From Chitinophaga eiseniae (GTDB lineage: Bacteria > Bacteroidota > Bacteroidia > Chitinophagales > Chitinophagaceae), in contig NZ_FUWZ01000001.1 in the NCBI RefSeq assembly GCF_900167135.1, positions 2,280,336 through 2,344,335 on the forward strand: DNA of 64,000 nucleotides, written 5' to 3'. Below are positions 1-9,154 of the stretch, piece by piece. The translations under genes were made by a program, and so were the position numbers. Each line of letters opens with the position of its first letter. The first letter of the stretch is position 1. Below the pieces are notes generated by a model. The model searched no databases. It had not been told where the DNA came from and worked only from the letters and a program-made list of their open reading frames with translations.

Positions 1-1473
1 AGAATCCGGCCATTTGATATCACCGGTGGCATCGACGATCATATCTCCGATGGAGGGGAGCACCTCTGCAGCTTTGCCTTGCACTACCTGTGCAATGATG
101 GTGGGGATGGCGGCAATGATACCAACGATAATGGCTACGATGATATATGCGACCACTCTTTTGAAGGTTTCTTTGAGCATCATTTTGGCAACGCCGGCGG
201 CACAACCGGTAATAGCGGCAATGATGGCGTCGGTAACGATGGCCCAGGTGGCAATTTCGTTCCAGGTGTTCATCTTGGGGATCCTGCTCTCTTCGAAGTC
301 GAGTGTCTGTCCGCCGCCGTCAGGCTTGTTGACCAGCTTAATTTTATAGTACCCGGTGGTGAGGACAAACACATCTATTCCCAGGCCGACAGACACCTTT
401 ATTTTGGAATTAATCTGCATTTCATCGCCCACGATCTGGTAGGTGAAATCCTGCAGGTAAGGCGTGTAGTTAATACCATTGATGTTGACAGGCTCCAGTT
501 CTACATCTTCGCCTACTTTTTCAATCACCGTATTGTTTGCGCTGGGCTTGAAGTTGCCCTGGGCAGCTTTGGGGAAGGCAGTGCTCATGCCCGGCAGCAC
601 CATGTTGTTGAGGAATTTTTTGCTGGAGATAAGCAGGGCGGAGTCGCAGCCTGCGGGGATGCTGGAAGGCGGCAGTTGGTTGCTGAGTCCTTCCGGGCTG
701 TCGTGCGATGTCATGTTCAGCACGCCGAAATAGCTGGTCTCATCGGTAGCCCCGTTGAAATAAGCGTAACTGGTATAGGTGGGCTTCAGCCATTGGAAGG
801 CGCCTTTTGACGCATTGGCGTTGATGTTCACCACGGTAAAAATGTAGGTGAACTGCGCGAGGTTTTTGTTGAGCCAGATAGCCAGCGCGCCTTTGAACAG
901 GGCGTCTTGGGTGGGGGTAGCTTTACGGGTGCCATAGTCCATGTTCTGCACTACCACCGCCGGATCATCAGCGCTGCGGACGGAAGCGTCAGTTACGAGG
1001 TACTGCGGCTTGCCATTGTCGTCGGGTTTGCCGTTACCCCTGTCTCCCAGTGATTCAGGCGGTTGTGGCAGATAGGTGAGCTTAACAGAGATAGTAGCAT
1101 AGCCCTCAGCAAACTCTAACCGGTCGTTTTCGAAAACCATGTGTCCTTCGGGGATCGGCAGCTGCATAAACAAAATGGCCCCTGAGCCGCCACGTACCAG
1201 TTTCCAGGCGCCGAACTTACCGCCAAAGCTCCAGTTGGTGGATATCTGGTCGTGGAACTCTTTAGGGTACTTGGCGCTTTTTTCCATGGAGGCATTTACG
1301 ATCGGCATCCGGATGGAGTTGACCGTATCCCATCCCAGCGTATCCGCTTCGGCTGCCAATACCGCTTTGGGCAGGTTATACTTTTTTACAAAAATTTCAG
1401 GCTCGATCTCGTGGAGCTGCGGTACCTGAAAGGCCCGGAAGGTGGATAGGGCGGGTAATGTCTGTGTCGTCAT
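1..1473 (-). CDS. P-47/OrfX-like TULIP-domain protein (3' end outside window)
   Basis: An uninterrupted frame of 491 codons runs from the ATG at 1473 to the window edge without a stop, so the C-terminus is missing. There is no signal peptide. The N-terminal region has the LGWDTVNSIRMPIVN signature near residue 46, which resembles the GWDTVxxxxxxxVN opening of clostridial P-47 and OrfX2 proteins. The end has a long hydrophobic helix (about 441-460) followed by a PSIGDMIVDATGDIKWPDS stretch, also P-47-like. TULIP proteins are tubular lipid binders; P-47 genes accompany botulinum-type neurotoxins in orfX clusters, and relatives exist in non-toxigenic bacteria. A role in lipid binding or in helping a secreted protein is inference. 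It diverges from the lipoprotein gene at 1756. The family call rests on motif recognition only. Confidence 0.72.
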   Translation of the reverse strand, partial: MTTQTLPALSTFRAFQVPQLHEIEPEIFVKKYNLPKAVLAAEADTLGWDTVNSIRMPIVNASMEKSAKYPKEFHDQISTNWSFGGKFGAWKLVRGGSGAILFMQLPIPEGHMVFENDRLEFAEGYATISVKLTYLPQPPESLGDRGNGKPDDNGKPQYLVTDASVRSADDPAVVVQNMDYGTRKATPTQDALFKGALAIWLNKNLAQFTYIFTVVNINANASKGAFQWLKPTYTSYAYFNGATDETSYFGVLNMTSHDSPEGLSNQLPPSSIPAGCDSALLISSKKFLNNMVLPGMSTAFPKAAQGNFKPSANNTVIEKVGEDVELEPVNINGINYTPYLQDFTYQIVGDEMQINSKIKVSVGLGIDVFVLTTGYYKIKLVNKPDGGGQTLDFEESRIPKMNTWNEIATWAIVTDAIIAAITGCAAGVAKMMLKETFKRVVAYIIVAIIVGIIAAIPTIIAQVVQGKAAEVLPSIGDMIVDATGDIKWPDS

Positions 1474-1755
1474 AGTAATAGTTTTTATCGATGATTACCT
1501 ACTCTGTACGGTTTTCGGCTTCCCCGCAGTATGCATAAAGCATCCTGTTTTACACTGTAAAATTGCTTCGGATCGCAGACGATGGTAAGCGGAGAAATGA
1601 GTATTTTTGAAAACAGGTATTACTATCCGATTTGGAAAAAGAAGCAGGTATTTATACCTGTTTTTGCGCAGCCGGTGCGTCAGCAGCCTGCTTTTGTAAT
1701 TACATTGCAGTCGTTTGTATGTACAGATAACATCACCCAAAATAAATCCTATAAA

Positions 1756-2328
1756 ATGAAGCACCTTTTCTCCCTCATGCTGCTGCTGGGCCTTGCTGCC
1801 GCAGGATGCCAGCAATCCCCATCCCCCGACAACCGCCAATCGGACGCACCGCCAAAAATAGAGTGCAGCCAGAATAACGATGATGTTGGGCGCGTACTGG
1901 CCAACCTGGTAACGGCCCGCCGTAACATTCACTCGTACGACAGCCTTTGCCGTAAACACTGGGACGGAATCCCACCGGTTCAATCCTATACGATCCGCGC
2001 GGTAGACCTGCTGGCGGCCATGGGCATGCCAACAAACCTTGCCGACTCCGCCATGTGCCGGTTCAAGCACATCCGGGTATACCTCGGGTTTCAGGATAAA
2101 GTGGGCTTTAAACTCTATATCGTGCCGGTGGCCAATGCCTGCCTGCAGGGTAAAAATCCCGCCAAATGGGACGCAGGGCGCGACGTGATCCTTAACAAAA
2201 ATGCTAATCCCATCATTGTGCCGCTCGATTCAACCGCCATCGCTGAAGACGATAAATACGTGCTGGACCTCAACGCGCCCTGCCCGAAAACCTGCCCCAC
2301 AGCGCCTACCCTCAAAGCAGACCGTTAG
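1756..2328 (+). CDS. Lipoprotein of unknown function, first gene of a sensor operon
   Basis: 190 residues. The start was chosen at 1756 because it gives a classical lipoprotein signal (MKHLFSLMLLLGLAAAGC, Cys18); an upstream in-frame start at 1582 would bury this signal. The mature part is rich in Asp, Asn and Pro and has several Cys residues (SLCRK, SAMCRF, NACLQG, APCPKTCP), which suggests disulfides outside the cytoplasm. I do not recognise the family. The stop codon is 3 bases before the next start, so it is co-transcribed with the 7-TM protein, histidine kinase and regulator that follow; it could be their extracytoplasmic sensor or target. Confidence 0.75.
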   Translation: MKHLFSLMLLLGLAAAGCQQSPSPDNRQSDAPPKIECSQNNDDVGRVLANLVTARRNIHSYDSLCRKHWDGIPPVQSYTIRAVDLLAAMGMPTNLADSAMCRFKHIRVYLGFQDKVGFKLYIVPVANACLQGKNPAKWDAGRDVILNKNANPIIVPLDSTAIAEDDKYVLDLNAPCPKTCPTAPTLKADR

Positions 2329-2331
2329 CCT

Positions 2332-2982
2332 ATGAGCGCTTCAGAAATTATCATCGTGTTATCACACGTGCCTATTCTGCTCACCGTTGTATATGCGGCG
2401 GCACAATACCGCACCCTGCCCCGGGAGCTGAAAGTGTTCTCGTGGTTCCTTTTCCTGTCAGGCGTCATCCAGTTTATTTCGCTGGCCTTCTGGTTCGCCA
2501 GCAAAAACAACATGCCGCTGCTGCACATTTATGTAGCTGCCGGATTCCTTTGCCTGGCATGGTTCTATAACACCTTGCTCAACGGATTCATAGACGCGGG
2601 AATAATATGGCTCATCGCCATATTGTTCCTGCTCTTTTCTATTACCAACTCGCTGTTCATTCAACCTGTGCATACTTTCAACTCTATCGCATTAACTGTC
2701 GAATCTATCCTGATTGTGATCCTGGCGCTGTTTACGTACCGCTTTTTCCTGAGCGACATCGTAAAAGAAACCAGTGGTCCCAATATCAAAAGCCTTCACT
2801 GGATCAACTCTGGATTGTTTATCTATTATTCATCCAGTATACTGATCTTTTATTTTGGTTCTGTGATTACGACTGCTTTCAGCAGAGGCCTGAATTTATC
2901 CGCCTGGATGTTTCACGCATTTTTTTCTATGGTGATGTACACCTGTTTTTTTATCGGCCTATGGAAACGATCAAAGACCTGA
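2332..2982 (+). CDS. Seven-helix integral membrane protein, sensor-operon component
   Basis: 216 residues with about seven predicted membrane helices (roughly 5-24, 35-55, 63-82, 86-106, 117-139, 156-176 and 190-212), very short loops and a basic C-terminus (WKRSKT). No catalytic motif is visible. Its last 22 bases overlap the start of the histidine kinase gene, which points to translational coupling. The kinase has only one membrane helix, so this protein is a reasonable candidate for its sensory membrane module; that is inference. The family is not recognised. Confidence 0.75.
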   Translation: MSASEIIIVLSHVPILLTVVYAAAQYRTLPRELKVFSWFLFLSGVIQFISLAFWFASKNNMPLLHIYVAAGFLCLAWFYNTLLNGFIDAGIIWLIAILFLLFSITNSLFIQPVHTFNSIALTVESILIVILALFTYRFFLSDIVKETSGPNIKSLHWINSGLFIYYSSSILIFYFGSVITTAFSRGLNLSAWMFHAFFSMVMYTCFFIGLWKRSKT

Positions 2983-3752
2983 GCTTTATTAATGCGCTGC
3001 TGCCGCTGGCGGTTATCGTGTTTATCATCGGTATCGGCGTGGTGTTCCTGAACCTGCATTTTCAAAAGAACCTGTCCGATCAGAAACTGAAGCGCGAAGC
3101 CCTGAAGAGCAGCTACCAGCAGGACCTGCTGCGGTCCAATATCCAGGCGCAGGAAGAAGAACGCAAACGTATTGCGCATGACCTTCACGATGAGCTGGGA
3201 GCGGTCATGTCTATTATGCGTATGCATCTTATGGTGCTGGAACAACAAAGCGCTGAGGGCACGCCGCTGCAGGAAGGGCTGCTGCAGGTGCGCACACTGT
3301 CGGAGACGGCGCTCTCCAGTGTAAGAAGTATCAGTCACCGCCTGATGCCACCGCAACTGGAATCTTTCGGCCTGCCGGCAGCATTGCATTCGGTAACAGA
3401 ACAGTTCAACAAAGCCGGCGATATCACAATAGCGCTCAATTGCGATGATTACATGGATGACCTGCCCTGGCTGGTGAACCTGGGCCTGTTCCGTATTATT
3501 ATGGAGATGATCAACAATACCATCAAACATGCCGGCGCCAAAGCTATCAGGATAGATCTGTTCCACCGTGGCGAAGAAGTGGTCTGTAACTATGCAGACG
3601 ATGGCTGCGGGCTGCCGGAAGGAACTGCCGGCAAAGGGCTTGGGCTCAAGAGCATCGAAGGCCGGGTGAATGCGCTCGGCGGAAAGCTGGAAATGGGGAA
3701 CCTGGAATCCGGCGGATACTACGCCATTGTACGGATCATATTAGCAGCATAA
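2961..3752 (+). CDS. HisKA_3-type sensor histidine kinase (NarX/LiaS class)
   Basis: 263 residues: one membrane helix (about 11-32), a coiled-coil linker, a HisKA_3 dimerisation domain with the RIAHDLHDELGAVMS H-box (phospho-His near 73) and an HATPase domain with N-box (MEMINNTIKHAG) and G-boxes (DDGCGLP, GKGLGLKSI). The start at 2961 overlaps the preceding gene by 22 bases; the frame is open further upstream, but that stretch is antisense-like sequence over the 7-TM gene. The kinase has no periplasmic domain of its own and probably senses through the membrane protein and lipoprotein encoded just upstream. It should phosphorylate the NarL-type regulator encoded 9 bases downstream. Confidence 0.92.
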   Translation: METIKDLSFINALLPLAVIVFIIGIGVVFLNLHFQKNLSDQKLKREALKSSYQQDLLRSNIQAQEEERKRIAHDLHDELGAVMSIMRMHLMVLEQQSAEGTPLQEGLLQVRTLSETALSSVRSISHRLMPPQLESFGLPAALHSVTEQFNKAGDITIALNCDDYMDDLPWLVNLGLFRIIMEMINNTIKHAGAKAIRIDLFHRGEEVVCNYADDGCGLPEGTAGKGLGLKSIEGRVNALGGKLEMGNLESGGYYAIVRIILAA

Positions 3753-3761
3753 TACTTTGAT

Positions 3762-4433
3762 ATGAAAAAAGAGATCTACATAGGGCTCGTGGAAGATCAG
3801 GCCCTTTTCCGGGAAGGGATGAAAGCCATTATCAGCACCTGGCAGGACATGCAGGTGACATTTGAATCTGCCGATGGGTATTCTGTATTGGACAAGCTGC
3901 GGCAGGTCGCCGTTCTCCCGGATGTGATGCTGGTAGACCTCTCGCTGCCGCCTGACGGCGACCGCGAATACGGCGGTCAGCAGGTGACACTGGCGCTGAC
4001 GGACGCTTACCCCGACATGAAGATCCTTATCCTGTCGGTCCATGACGATGAACATTTCATCAACCAGCTGATACAATGCGGGGCCCATGGCTACCTGGTG
4101 AAAGACAGCGGTCCGCGGGAAGTACAGGAAGCCATCATCGCCGTACACACCAAAGGGTCCTATATCAACGAGCGCGCGTTGAAAGCCTTACAGATGAAGA
4201 ATGTAAGAGTGCCCCGAAACAAACCGCAAAACCTCTCCATCACTAAAAGGGAAGAAGAGATATTACAACTGGTCTGTAAACAATACACCGCAGAAGAGAT
4301 CGCACAGGAACTTTTTATCAGCGTGAAAACGGTCAACGGGCACCGGAACAACCTGCTGCAGAAAACCGGTTCCCGCAATGTGACAGGGCTGGTGCTGTAT
4401 GCCATCCGGAATAATATCATCTCCCTCAGGTGA
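3762..4433 (+). CDS. NarL/FixJ-family response regulator
   Basis: 223 residues. The receiver domain (about 5-125) has the acidic pair ED at 11-12, the phospho-acceptor Asp59 in VMLVDLSLPP, Ser at LILSVHD and Lys in LVKDSG. The C-terminal LuxR-type HTH (about 155-215) contains LSITKREEEILQLV and FISVKTVNGHRNNLLQK. The receiver has a small insertion (PDGDREYGGQQ) after the phospho-acceptor loop, as in many Bacteroidota NarL regulators. It follows the kinase gene by 9 bases and is its obvious partner. Targets are unknown. Confidence 0.93.
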   Translation: MKKEIYIGLVEDQALFREGMKAIISTWQDMQVTFESADGYSVLDKLRQVAVLPDVMLVDLSLPPDGDREYGGQQVTLALTDAYPDMKILILSVHDDEHFINQLIQCGAHGYLVKDSGPREVQEAIIAVHTKGSYINERALKALQMKNVRVPRNKPQNLSITKREEEILQLVCKQYTAEEIAQELFISVKTVNGHRNNLLQKTGSRNVTGLVLYAIRNNIISLR

Positions 4434-4464
4434 ATTTTGTATTTTCCGTTCAAATCAACCTGAG

Positions 4465-5175
4465 ATGACGGACCTGCAGACGTTAAAAGAAACATATCAG
4501 CATATCAGCAGCGACAGCAGTACTGCCGACCGGATAGTATTCGGAAGAGCGCTGCTGACACAGAATACGCCCGAATTCCTGGACTTTCACTACTCGCTGC
4601 TCAAAGAAACAGCTATAGATACGCAGCTGTATGAGACTATCTGCCGCAAATTTTCCGAAAGAGCAGAGGTGGGAGAATTATACCTGCTGACACAGATAAC
4701 AGCAGAACCAGACCCGCATATGCAGGCTATCGCGCTACATATTCTCGGTACGTACAAATATAAAAACGGAAAACACCTGGATAAGACGGCCGGACTGGCC
4801 AGAAACTATTTAACTGCCACTGTTGCCGTTCTACGGGCCAAAGCGCTGTTTGTCATCGGTTGGGTCGGCCTCCCTTCTGATATCGATCAGATAGCCGCGC
4901 TGCTTGCCCATGACCCGGTACCGGAAAACAGAAGCTGGGCCGCTACCGCCCTGATGCAACTCTGTTTTAATCACCCTGAAGCCGCCGCCACCTGCTTGCA
5001 AATCCTGAGAGATGCACTGTCATCACAGAATGCATGGCATACCGAATGCGCCATCCTCGTGTCTATGCAGGAAATCAGCGGTAAAAAATGGGGATTGGAC
5101 GCTACCGATATGCACGCTAACACTACGGAGCAACTCGCAAAGGCAAAAGAGAAAGCGATGAAGCTGAAAATATAG
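4465..5175 (+). CDS. HEAT-repeat-like alpha-helical protein
   Basis: 236 residues, cytosolic, without signal peptide or membrane segments. The sequence is almost entirely helical with repeated helical hairpins such as PDPHMQAIALHILGTY, ATVAVLRAKALFVIGW and VPENRSWAATALMQL, typical of HEAT/PBS-lyase-like scaffolds. The start at 4465 follows the regulator stop by 31 bases; an upstream in-frame ATG at 4399 lies inside the regulator gene and was not used. It may be the last gene of the sensor operon. Function unknown; the repeat fold is inferred from pattern. Confidence 0.7.
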   Translation: MTDLQTLKETYQHISSDSSTADRIVFGRALLTQNTPEFLDFHYSLLKETAIDTQLYETICRKFSERAEVGELYLLTQITAEPDPHMQAIALHILGTYKYKNGKHLDKTAGLARNYLTATVAVLRAKALFVIGWVGLPSDIDQIAALLAHDPVPENRSWAATALMQLCFNHPEAAATCLQILRDALSSQNAWHTECAILVSMQEISGKKWGLDATDMHANTTEQLAKAKEKAMKLKI

Positions 5176-5227
5176 AGGGCGCTCCACGAAAGCGCCCCCT
5201 GGTCCATCTATGTATCCACTGTAAGCC

Positions 5228-5908
5228 CTACCACCGGTAGTTATATCCCAGCAACAAATAAAACGGTAATAACGGTTTCTTTTTAAAATCCTCCTGTAGC
5301 AAACCGCCGCCGCTTAAGGTAATATCATGCCGGCCAAAAGAAACACCGCCTTGTAAGCCATAGTTGAAATTGCCGCCGGTAGCGGGGGCGTACCAGCCAT
5401 CTTTTACATCCGGGTATTGTTTTTTATAGGTGTCTGTGTGTTTGAAGCGGGTGGAAATAGCTTTGTCGAACCCTGCTTCGCCGGCCACAAACCAGGAAGG
5501 CCGGTAGTAACCGATGGTGCCGGAGAGGTCCATGCCCCAGTTCAGCAGCCGTACCAGCTCATTTTCATATCCTCTGAAGATCCCGTGCGCCTTCACGGCG
5601 AAGTGAAAATCGTTCATCTGCAACAGCCGGACCTGTGTCCCGAGTTTTGCTTTGAAATCGTCCAGGAGGTTATTGCCGGAAGGAAACGAATACGCAGCGT
5701 TCGCGATGACGGGGAATTCGCTGTCGGCCAGCTGATAAGCGTAGCCGAGTCCGAATACCATGCCATACTGAGCACCGGTATGGGCGTTGATCCAATGCCG
5801 TTGCCCGTCCTGCAGGTTGCCCCAGTTAATGACCTGCGCCCGGAGCGGGAGATGGGCCGGCAGCAGGAGGGAGAATAATAATATATAGCGCACTATTGGG
5901 TGGTTCAT
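5228..5908 (-). CDS. Secreted, probably outer-membrane beta-barrel protein
   Basis: 226 residues with a cleavable signal peptide (hydrophobic core YILLFSLLLPAHL, ending LRAQ). The mature part alternates aromatic and small residues (YGMVFGLGYAYQL, FNYGLQGGVSFGRH) and ends in LLLGYNYRW, a terminal aromatic as in outer-membrane beta barrels. The start at 5908 was preferred over 6007 because it gives the signal peptide directly. It lies 20 bases downstream of the hydrolase lipoprotein gene and is probably in the same transcript. No family recognised. Confidence 0.72.
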   Translation of the reverse strand: MNHPIVRYILLFSLLLPAHLPLRAQVINWGNLQDGQRHWINAHTGAQYGMVFGLGYAYQLADSEFPVIANAAYSFPSGNNLLDDFKAKLGTQVRLLQMNDFHFAVKAHGIFRGYENELVRLLNWGMDLSGTIGYYRPSWFVAGEAGFDKAISTRFKHTDTYKKQYPDVKDGWYAPATGGNFNYGLQGGVSFGRHDITLSGGGLLQEDFKKKPLLPFYLLLGYNYRW

Positions 5909-5927
5909 CGTTACTATGTTGTGTTTT

Positions 5928-6947
5928 TTAAGGAAGCGAACGGAGATAAGTGAGTATGGCCGGCATCGTTGTTTCTGTCCAGGCTTTGTGGTTGGTAATA
6001 ATGCCATCGTGCCCCACGCCGGGAACTTTGACCAGCCTGACGGAAGGATATGCGTTGGTTATTTGTTTCGCCCAGGTGTCGGGGTAGGCCTTGTTGTTTT
6101 CGCTGTGAAAAAACAGGACAGGCTTTTTGAAACGGTCAAGCCCGGCAGAAAAATCGATGTGGTAAGTATCTCCCACGTCAAAAAGCGCATCCATTATAAC
6201 GGCGCCGTTACGCCAGGAGACGGAAGGGTCGATGGTGCCTTCTCCGGTAATATCATTTCTGGATACCAGCAGCGACATTTTATAGTCCAGTACTTCATGC
6301 TGGTCTTCCTTACCGGTGATGAACTGATCCAGAAAAGCGGCGTCGTTCAGCAGCTCTCCCCATAATTTAAAAGAACGGGAATCTTTTACATAGGCTTTTA
6401 TGTCGTCCCATTTCAGGCCGCCCGCTTCACAGGCAATAACGCCCTGTATGTTGTCCGGATGTTTGCCGGCGTACCCGGAGGCGAGGATACCTCCCCAGGA
6501 ATGGCCCAGCAGTACTACTTTTTGCGTGGGACTGGTACGGTAATGCGCGATGACAGCGCTCAGGTCATCGTACATGACGTCCATAGCACCGGCACCGTGA
6601 GCGGTGTAACTTTTTTTAGGAAAACGCTGGGAGAGGCCGGACCCGCGCTGATCGTATAGGACTACCCGGTAGCCTTGTTGTGCGAGGTCTTTACAGGGTA
6701 AGAGATAACGGTAGTCGCCTCCGGGACCGCCATGCAGCACCACCACCATGGTTCCGTTGGCCGGTCCGGACGCTTCGGCGTGCAGCCGGGCGTTGTTGGC
6801 CTGTATGGCCGGGAGGTTGGCATCCTGATCAACGGTCCTGGGCACCAGGTTGCCGACACCGTCGATAGTCCTGTCTTCTGTGGAGCAAGAGGTCAACAGG
6901 AGAACGGCCGCGAACGACAGGACAGAAAGATTGTTTTTGAGCACCAT
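5928..6947 (-). CDS. Alpha/beta-hydrolase lipoprotein, proline iminopeptidase-like
   Basis: 339 residues. Lipoprotein signal VLLLTSC (Cys21), so it is probably anchored in a membrane on the periplasmic or surface side. The hydrolase core shows the oxyanion motif HGGPGGD (72-78), DQRGSGLS, the nucleophile elbow GHSWGG (Ser150) and the catalytic His in VPGVGHDG near the C-terminus. HGGPGG plus DQRGxGxS are hallmarks of the prolyl aminopeptidase (peptidase S33) branch, but substrate cannot be read from the sequence. It is followed 20 bases later by the beta-barrel gene. Confidence 0.88.
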   Translation of the reverse strand: MVLKNNLSVLSFAAVLLLTSCSTEDRTIDGVGNLVPRTVDQDANLPAIQANNARLHAEASGPANGTMVVVLHGGPGGDYRYLLPCKDLAQQGYRVVLYDQRGSGLSQRFPKKSYTAHGAGAMDVMYDDLSAVIAHYRTSPTQKVVLLGHSWGGILASGYAGKHPDNIQGVIACEAGGLKWDDIKAYVKDSRSFKLWGELLNDAAFLDQFITGKEDQHEVLDYKMSLLVSRNDITGEGTIDPSVSWRNGAVIMDALFDVGDTYHIDFSAGLDRFKKPVLFFHSENNKAYPDTWAKQITNAYPSVRLVKVPGVGHDGIITNHKAWTETTMPAILTYLRSLP

Positions 6948-7086
6948 TTTTTGTGTTTGAATGATGCCGCTAAGGTCTGTCGCTTTCCATGCGCGGGCGC
7001 TTCAATATGGGGGATGATACCTTTTTTAAGTGGCTGTTTTATAGTGTTTTATGAGGAATGATACTGCTCCCTGGGCGTTGGTACCT

Positions 7087-8262
7087 TTAAGAACGCTCGT
7101 TGTTCTGTTGTTTCTGGTACTCGGTGGGCGTGACCCCGCGGTACTTTTTAAAGTTCCGGTTAAACGATGCTTTCGAGTTAAAACCACAATCAAAAGCAAG
7201 GGAGAGGAGCGTATATTTTTCATTCCCGGAATGGGCCAGTTGTTTTTCAAAAGCTGCTACCCGGAGTAAGTTAACATAGTCGTAAAAAGTTTTCCCTTCC
7301 GCCAGGTTGATCACCTGCGACAGGCTATTAGGGTGTACCTGTAGCCGTTTGCTCAGGTCTCCCAATGTCAGGGACGGGTCTTTGAACAGTTCTTCCTGTG
7401 CCATCACCCGCGAGAGCTGTTCCTGTATCCGGTCAATAGTTTCCTGCGGCAACCTCGATTTCTGGTATTTTACCTGTTCTTCCTGGTCCGGGGAATCGTT
7501 GGGGGCTGTCTCCGGATGGGCTGCCCATACGGCTTCGGGTGCTATCAATGGCGCCACGCTGCCCGCATGATGGTCCAATATCCCTACCTGCCGGATGCCG
7601 AAATAGCTGATGAACAATACCAGCACCACTGCCAGCGTATAAATGGCGGTATCTTTGCTCAATAACACAGCCAGCCATATGACGGCTATGCCGATGATAA
7701 GGTACCGCAGCCAGTTGAGGTTGATCTTTTCGGTGTCTGAAAACTGGTGCAGGATACGTTGCCGGTGCTTTCGCAGTAAAAAAAGAGAAAGTACCACATA
7801 GGTCACCCCGGAGAGATAAATAGCGAACAGTATATATTGCATCAGCGTTTCGTACCCCCTCCCTTCATGCAGGTAGACATCTATTTTATTATTGAGCGAA
7901 AGCAATAAAAAAGGCATAATGGCTGCATAGGCTACGCCGGCAGGAAAAAAATGGAGCAACCATCGCTTCCTTTCGGGCAACTGGCCGGTCAGCTCGGCAG
8001 TGTAGAGATACAGGAAAGGGCCGTGAAGCAGCGGCATAGGGATCTCGAAGCCCAGCAGGTATGGCCATTGCAGGTATCGCCCGCTGTGCGTCAGATAAAA
8101 CAATAGTAAATGAATACCTAAAACGAGCAGCCAGGCAGCCAGCAGGTAGTCTGCATTGTTTTTTCTTTTTTTGATAAACAGCAGGGAGGATAGAAAGAAG
8201 GTGATGATAATTCCGGTTAAATATAAAATATTCCAACCCCACAGCGCGGTTATTGACTCCAT
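7087..8262 (-). CDS. AraC-family regulator with N-terminal membrane domain
   Basis: 391 residues. The N-terminal half has about seven membrane helices (from WNILYLTGIIITFFLSSLLF to VLVLFISYFGIRQVGIL, about residue 225). The C-terminal part (about 285-385) is an AraC/XylS DNA-binding domain with SLTLGDLSKRLQVHPNSLSQVIN and LSLAFDCGFNSKASFNRNFKKY. Bacteroidota use this layout for membrane-bound regulators that sense a signal in or across the membrane. It sits between the hydrolase operon and the lipoprotein cluster and could act on either; the sequence does not say which. Confidence 0.9.
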   Translation of the reverse strand: MESITALWGWNILYLTGIIITFFLSSLLFIKKRKNNADYLLAAWLLVLGIHLLLFYLTHSGRYLQWPYLLGFEIPMPLLHGPFLYLYTAELTGQLPERKRWLLHFFPAGVAYAAIMPFLLLSLNNKIDVYLHEGRGYETLMQYILFAIYLSGVTYVVLSLFLLRKHRQRILHQFSDTEKINLNWLRYLIIGIAVIWLAVLLSKDTAIYTLAVVLVLFISYFGIRQVGILDHHAGSVAPLIAPEAVWAAHPETAPNDSPDQEEQVKYQKSRLPQETIDRIQEQLSRVMAQEELFKDPSLTLGDLSKRLQVHPNSLSQVINLAEGKTFYDYVNLLRVAAFEKQLAHSGNEKYTLLSLAFDCGFNSKASFNRNFKKYRGVTPTEYQKQQNNERS

Positions 8263-8402
8263 AATACAAACAGTTATATCAACGATGTTTGCAATATATT
8301 GAAAATGGGAGAATTAGTGATGTCAGTGGCATCTTTTCATGATAAGATCATATGGGGCGCGTCAGATCAAAAATGTTCCTGAATTTTAAAAAAAAGTCCC
8401 GT

Positions 8403-9050
8403 ATGTTTTCCCGAGCCCGTAACAACCGTCTGTGGATGCTGGCAACTTTCGTATTGTTTTGCTCCTCCTGTGTTTACCCTAACCATACACCGAGAAAAGG
8501 CCACCTTAACGGGAATGGCTCCTTCGTGGTGTACAAGACGCCTATCCATAAAAACCAGGAATTGGATACACTGGAAAACCAGCAGGTGACCGGCATCGCC
8601 CGGTTCAATGGCATCAATTATCAATCCGGTTTCCGGGTAGGACGGCATGAGCCGGACAGCGGCACTACTTTTATTCCCCTCGGTCTGATCAACAGGGCGG
8701 TCATCAGGTCTGGCGATAACAAAGACTCGCTGGTTTATCGCCGCTACGATGGAAACATATGGCAGGTAATTAAAAACAGAAAAGATGTGTCCGTGCTGTT
8801 CAGAAGTTACGATAACGATAATACTTGGTATAGCAGCTACGATAACATGACAAACGGTTCCGTTGATTCCTATTATGTCATTGCCGTTTTAAAGAATGAT
8901 AAAAAGGTGGAAGGTATTCCATATCTCAACTACAGCAAGGAATCCCTGCTGAAGTTTGTGAATAAACAATACCGGCAGCATTTTAAAAAGAGTGATTTTA
9001 AAGATGAAGACCAGCTGCTGGAATATATTTTGAACCAGGAAGGGGTTTGA
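8403..9050 (+). CDS. Exported lipoprotein-like protein next to the CDCL gene, unknown family
   Basis: 215 residues from the ATG at 8403, chosen because RARNNR then LWMLATFVLF and CSSC give an export signal of normal length; starts at 8352 or 8373 are possible and only lengthen the N-region. The mature part is polar, rich in Tyr, Asn, Asp and Lys (FRSYDNDNTWYSSYDNMTNG), and ends in a helical segment with Lys/Asp/Glu pairs. No known domain was recognised. It lies 104 bases before the DNRLRE lipoprotein gene and two genes before the CDCL gene on the same strand. Confidence 0.7.
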   Translation: MFSRARNNRLWMLATFVLFCSSCVYPNHTPRKGHLNGNGSFVVYKTPIHKNQELDTLENQQVTGIARFNGINYQSGFRVGRHEPDSGTTFIPLGLINRAVIRSGDNKDSLVYRRYDGNIWQVIKNRKDVSVLFRSYDNDNTWYSSYDNMTNGSVDSYYVIAVLKNDKKVEGIPYLNYSKESLLKFVNKQYRQHFKKSDFKDEDQLLEYILNQEGV

Positions 9051-9154
9051 ACTTTCCATGTCTAAAAAAACACCGCTTCCCAAAAATGCTTGTACTATTT
9101 TAAGGTATTGTTTTTTTCGACCCATTCTCTAACAATAACCAAAATTCAAGCATT

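Noticed and set aside
79-810. 243-codon plus-strand frame at the left edge
   Set aside because: Low-complexity, Gly/Asp/Asn-rich shadow of the P-47-like gene on the other strand.
1582-1755. Upstream in-frame start of the first lipoprotein gene
   Set aside because: It would place 58 residues before a perfect lipoprotein signal peptide.
5177-5197. GGGCGCT / AGCGCCC hairpin after the HEAT-like gene
   Set aside because: Short stem without T run; termination not convincing enough to list.
9085-9154. 8-bp inverted repeat AATGCTTG / CAAGCATT before the DNRLRE gene
   Set aside because: Arms are short and 54 bases apart; could be chance.
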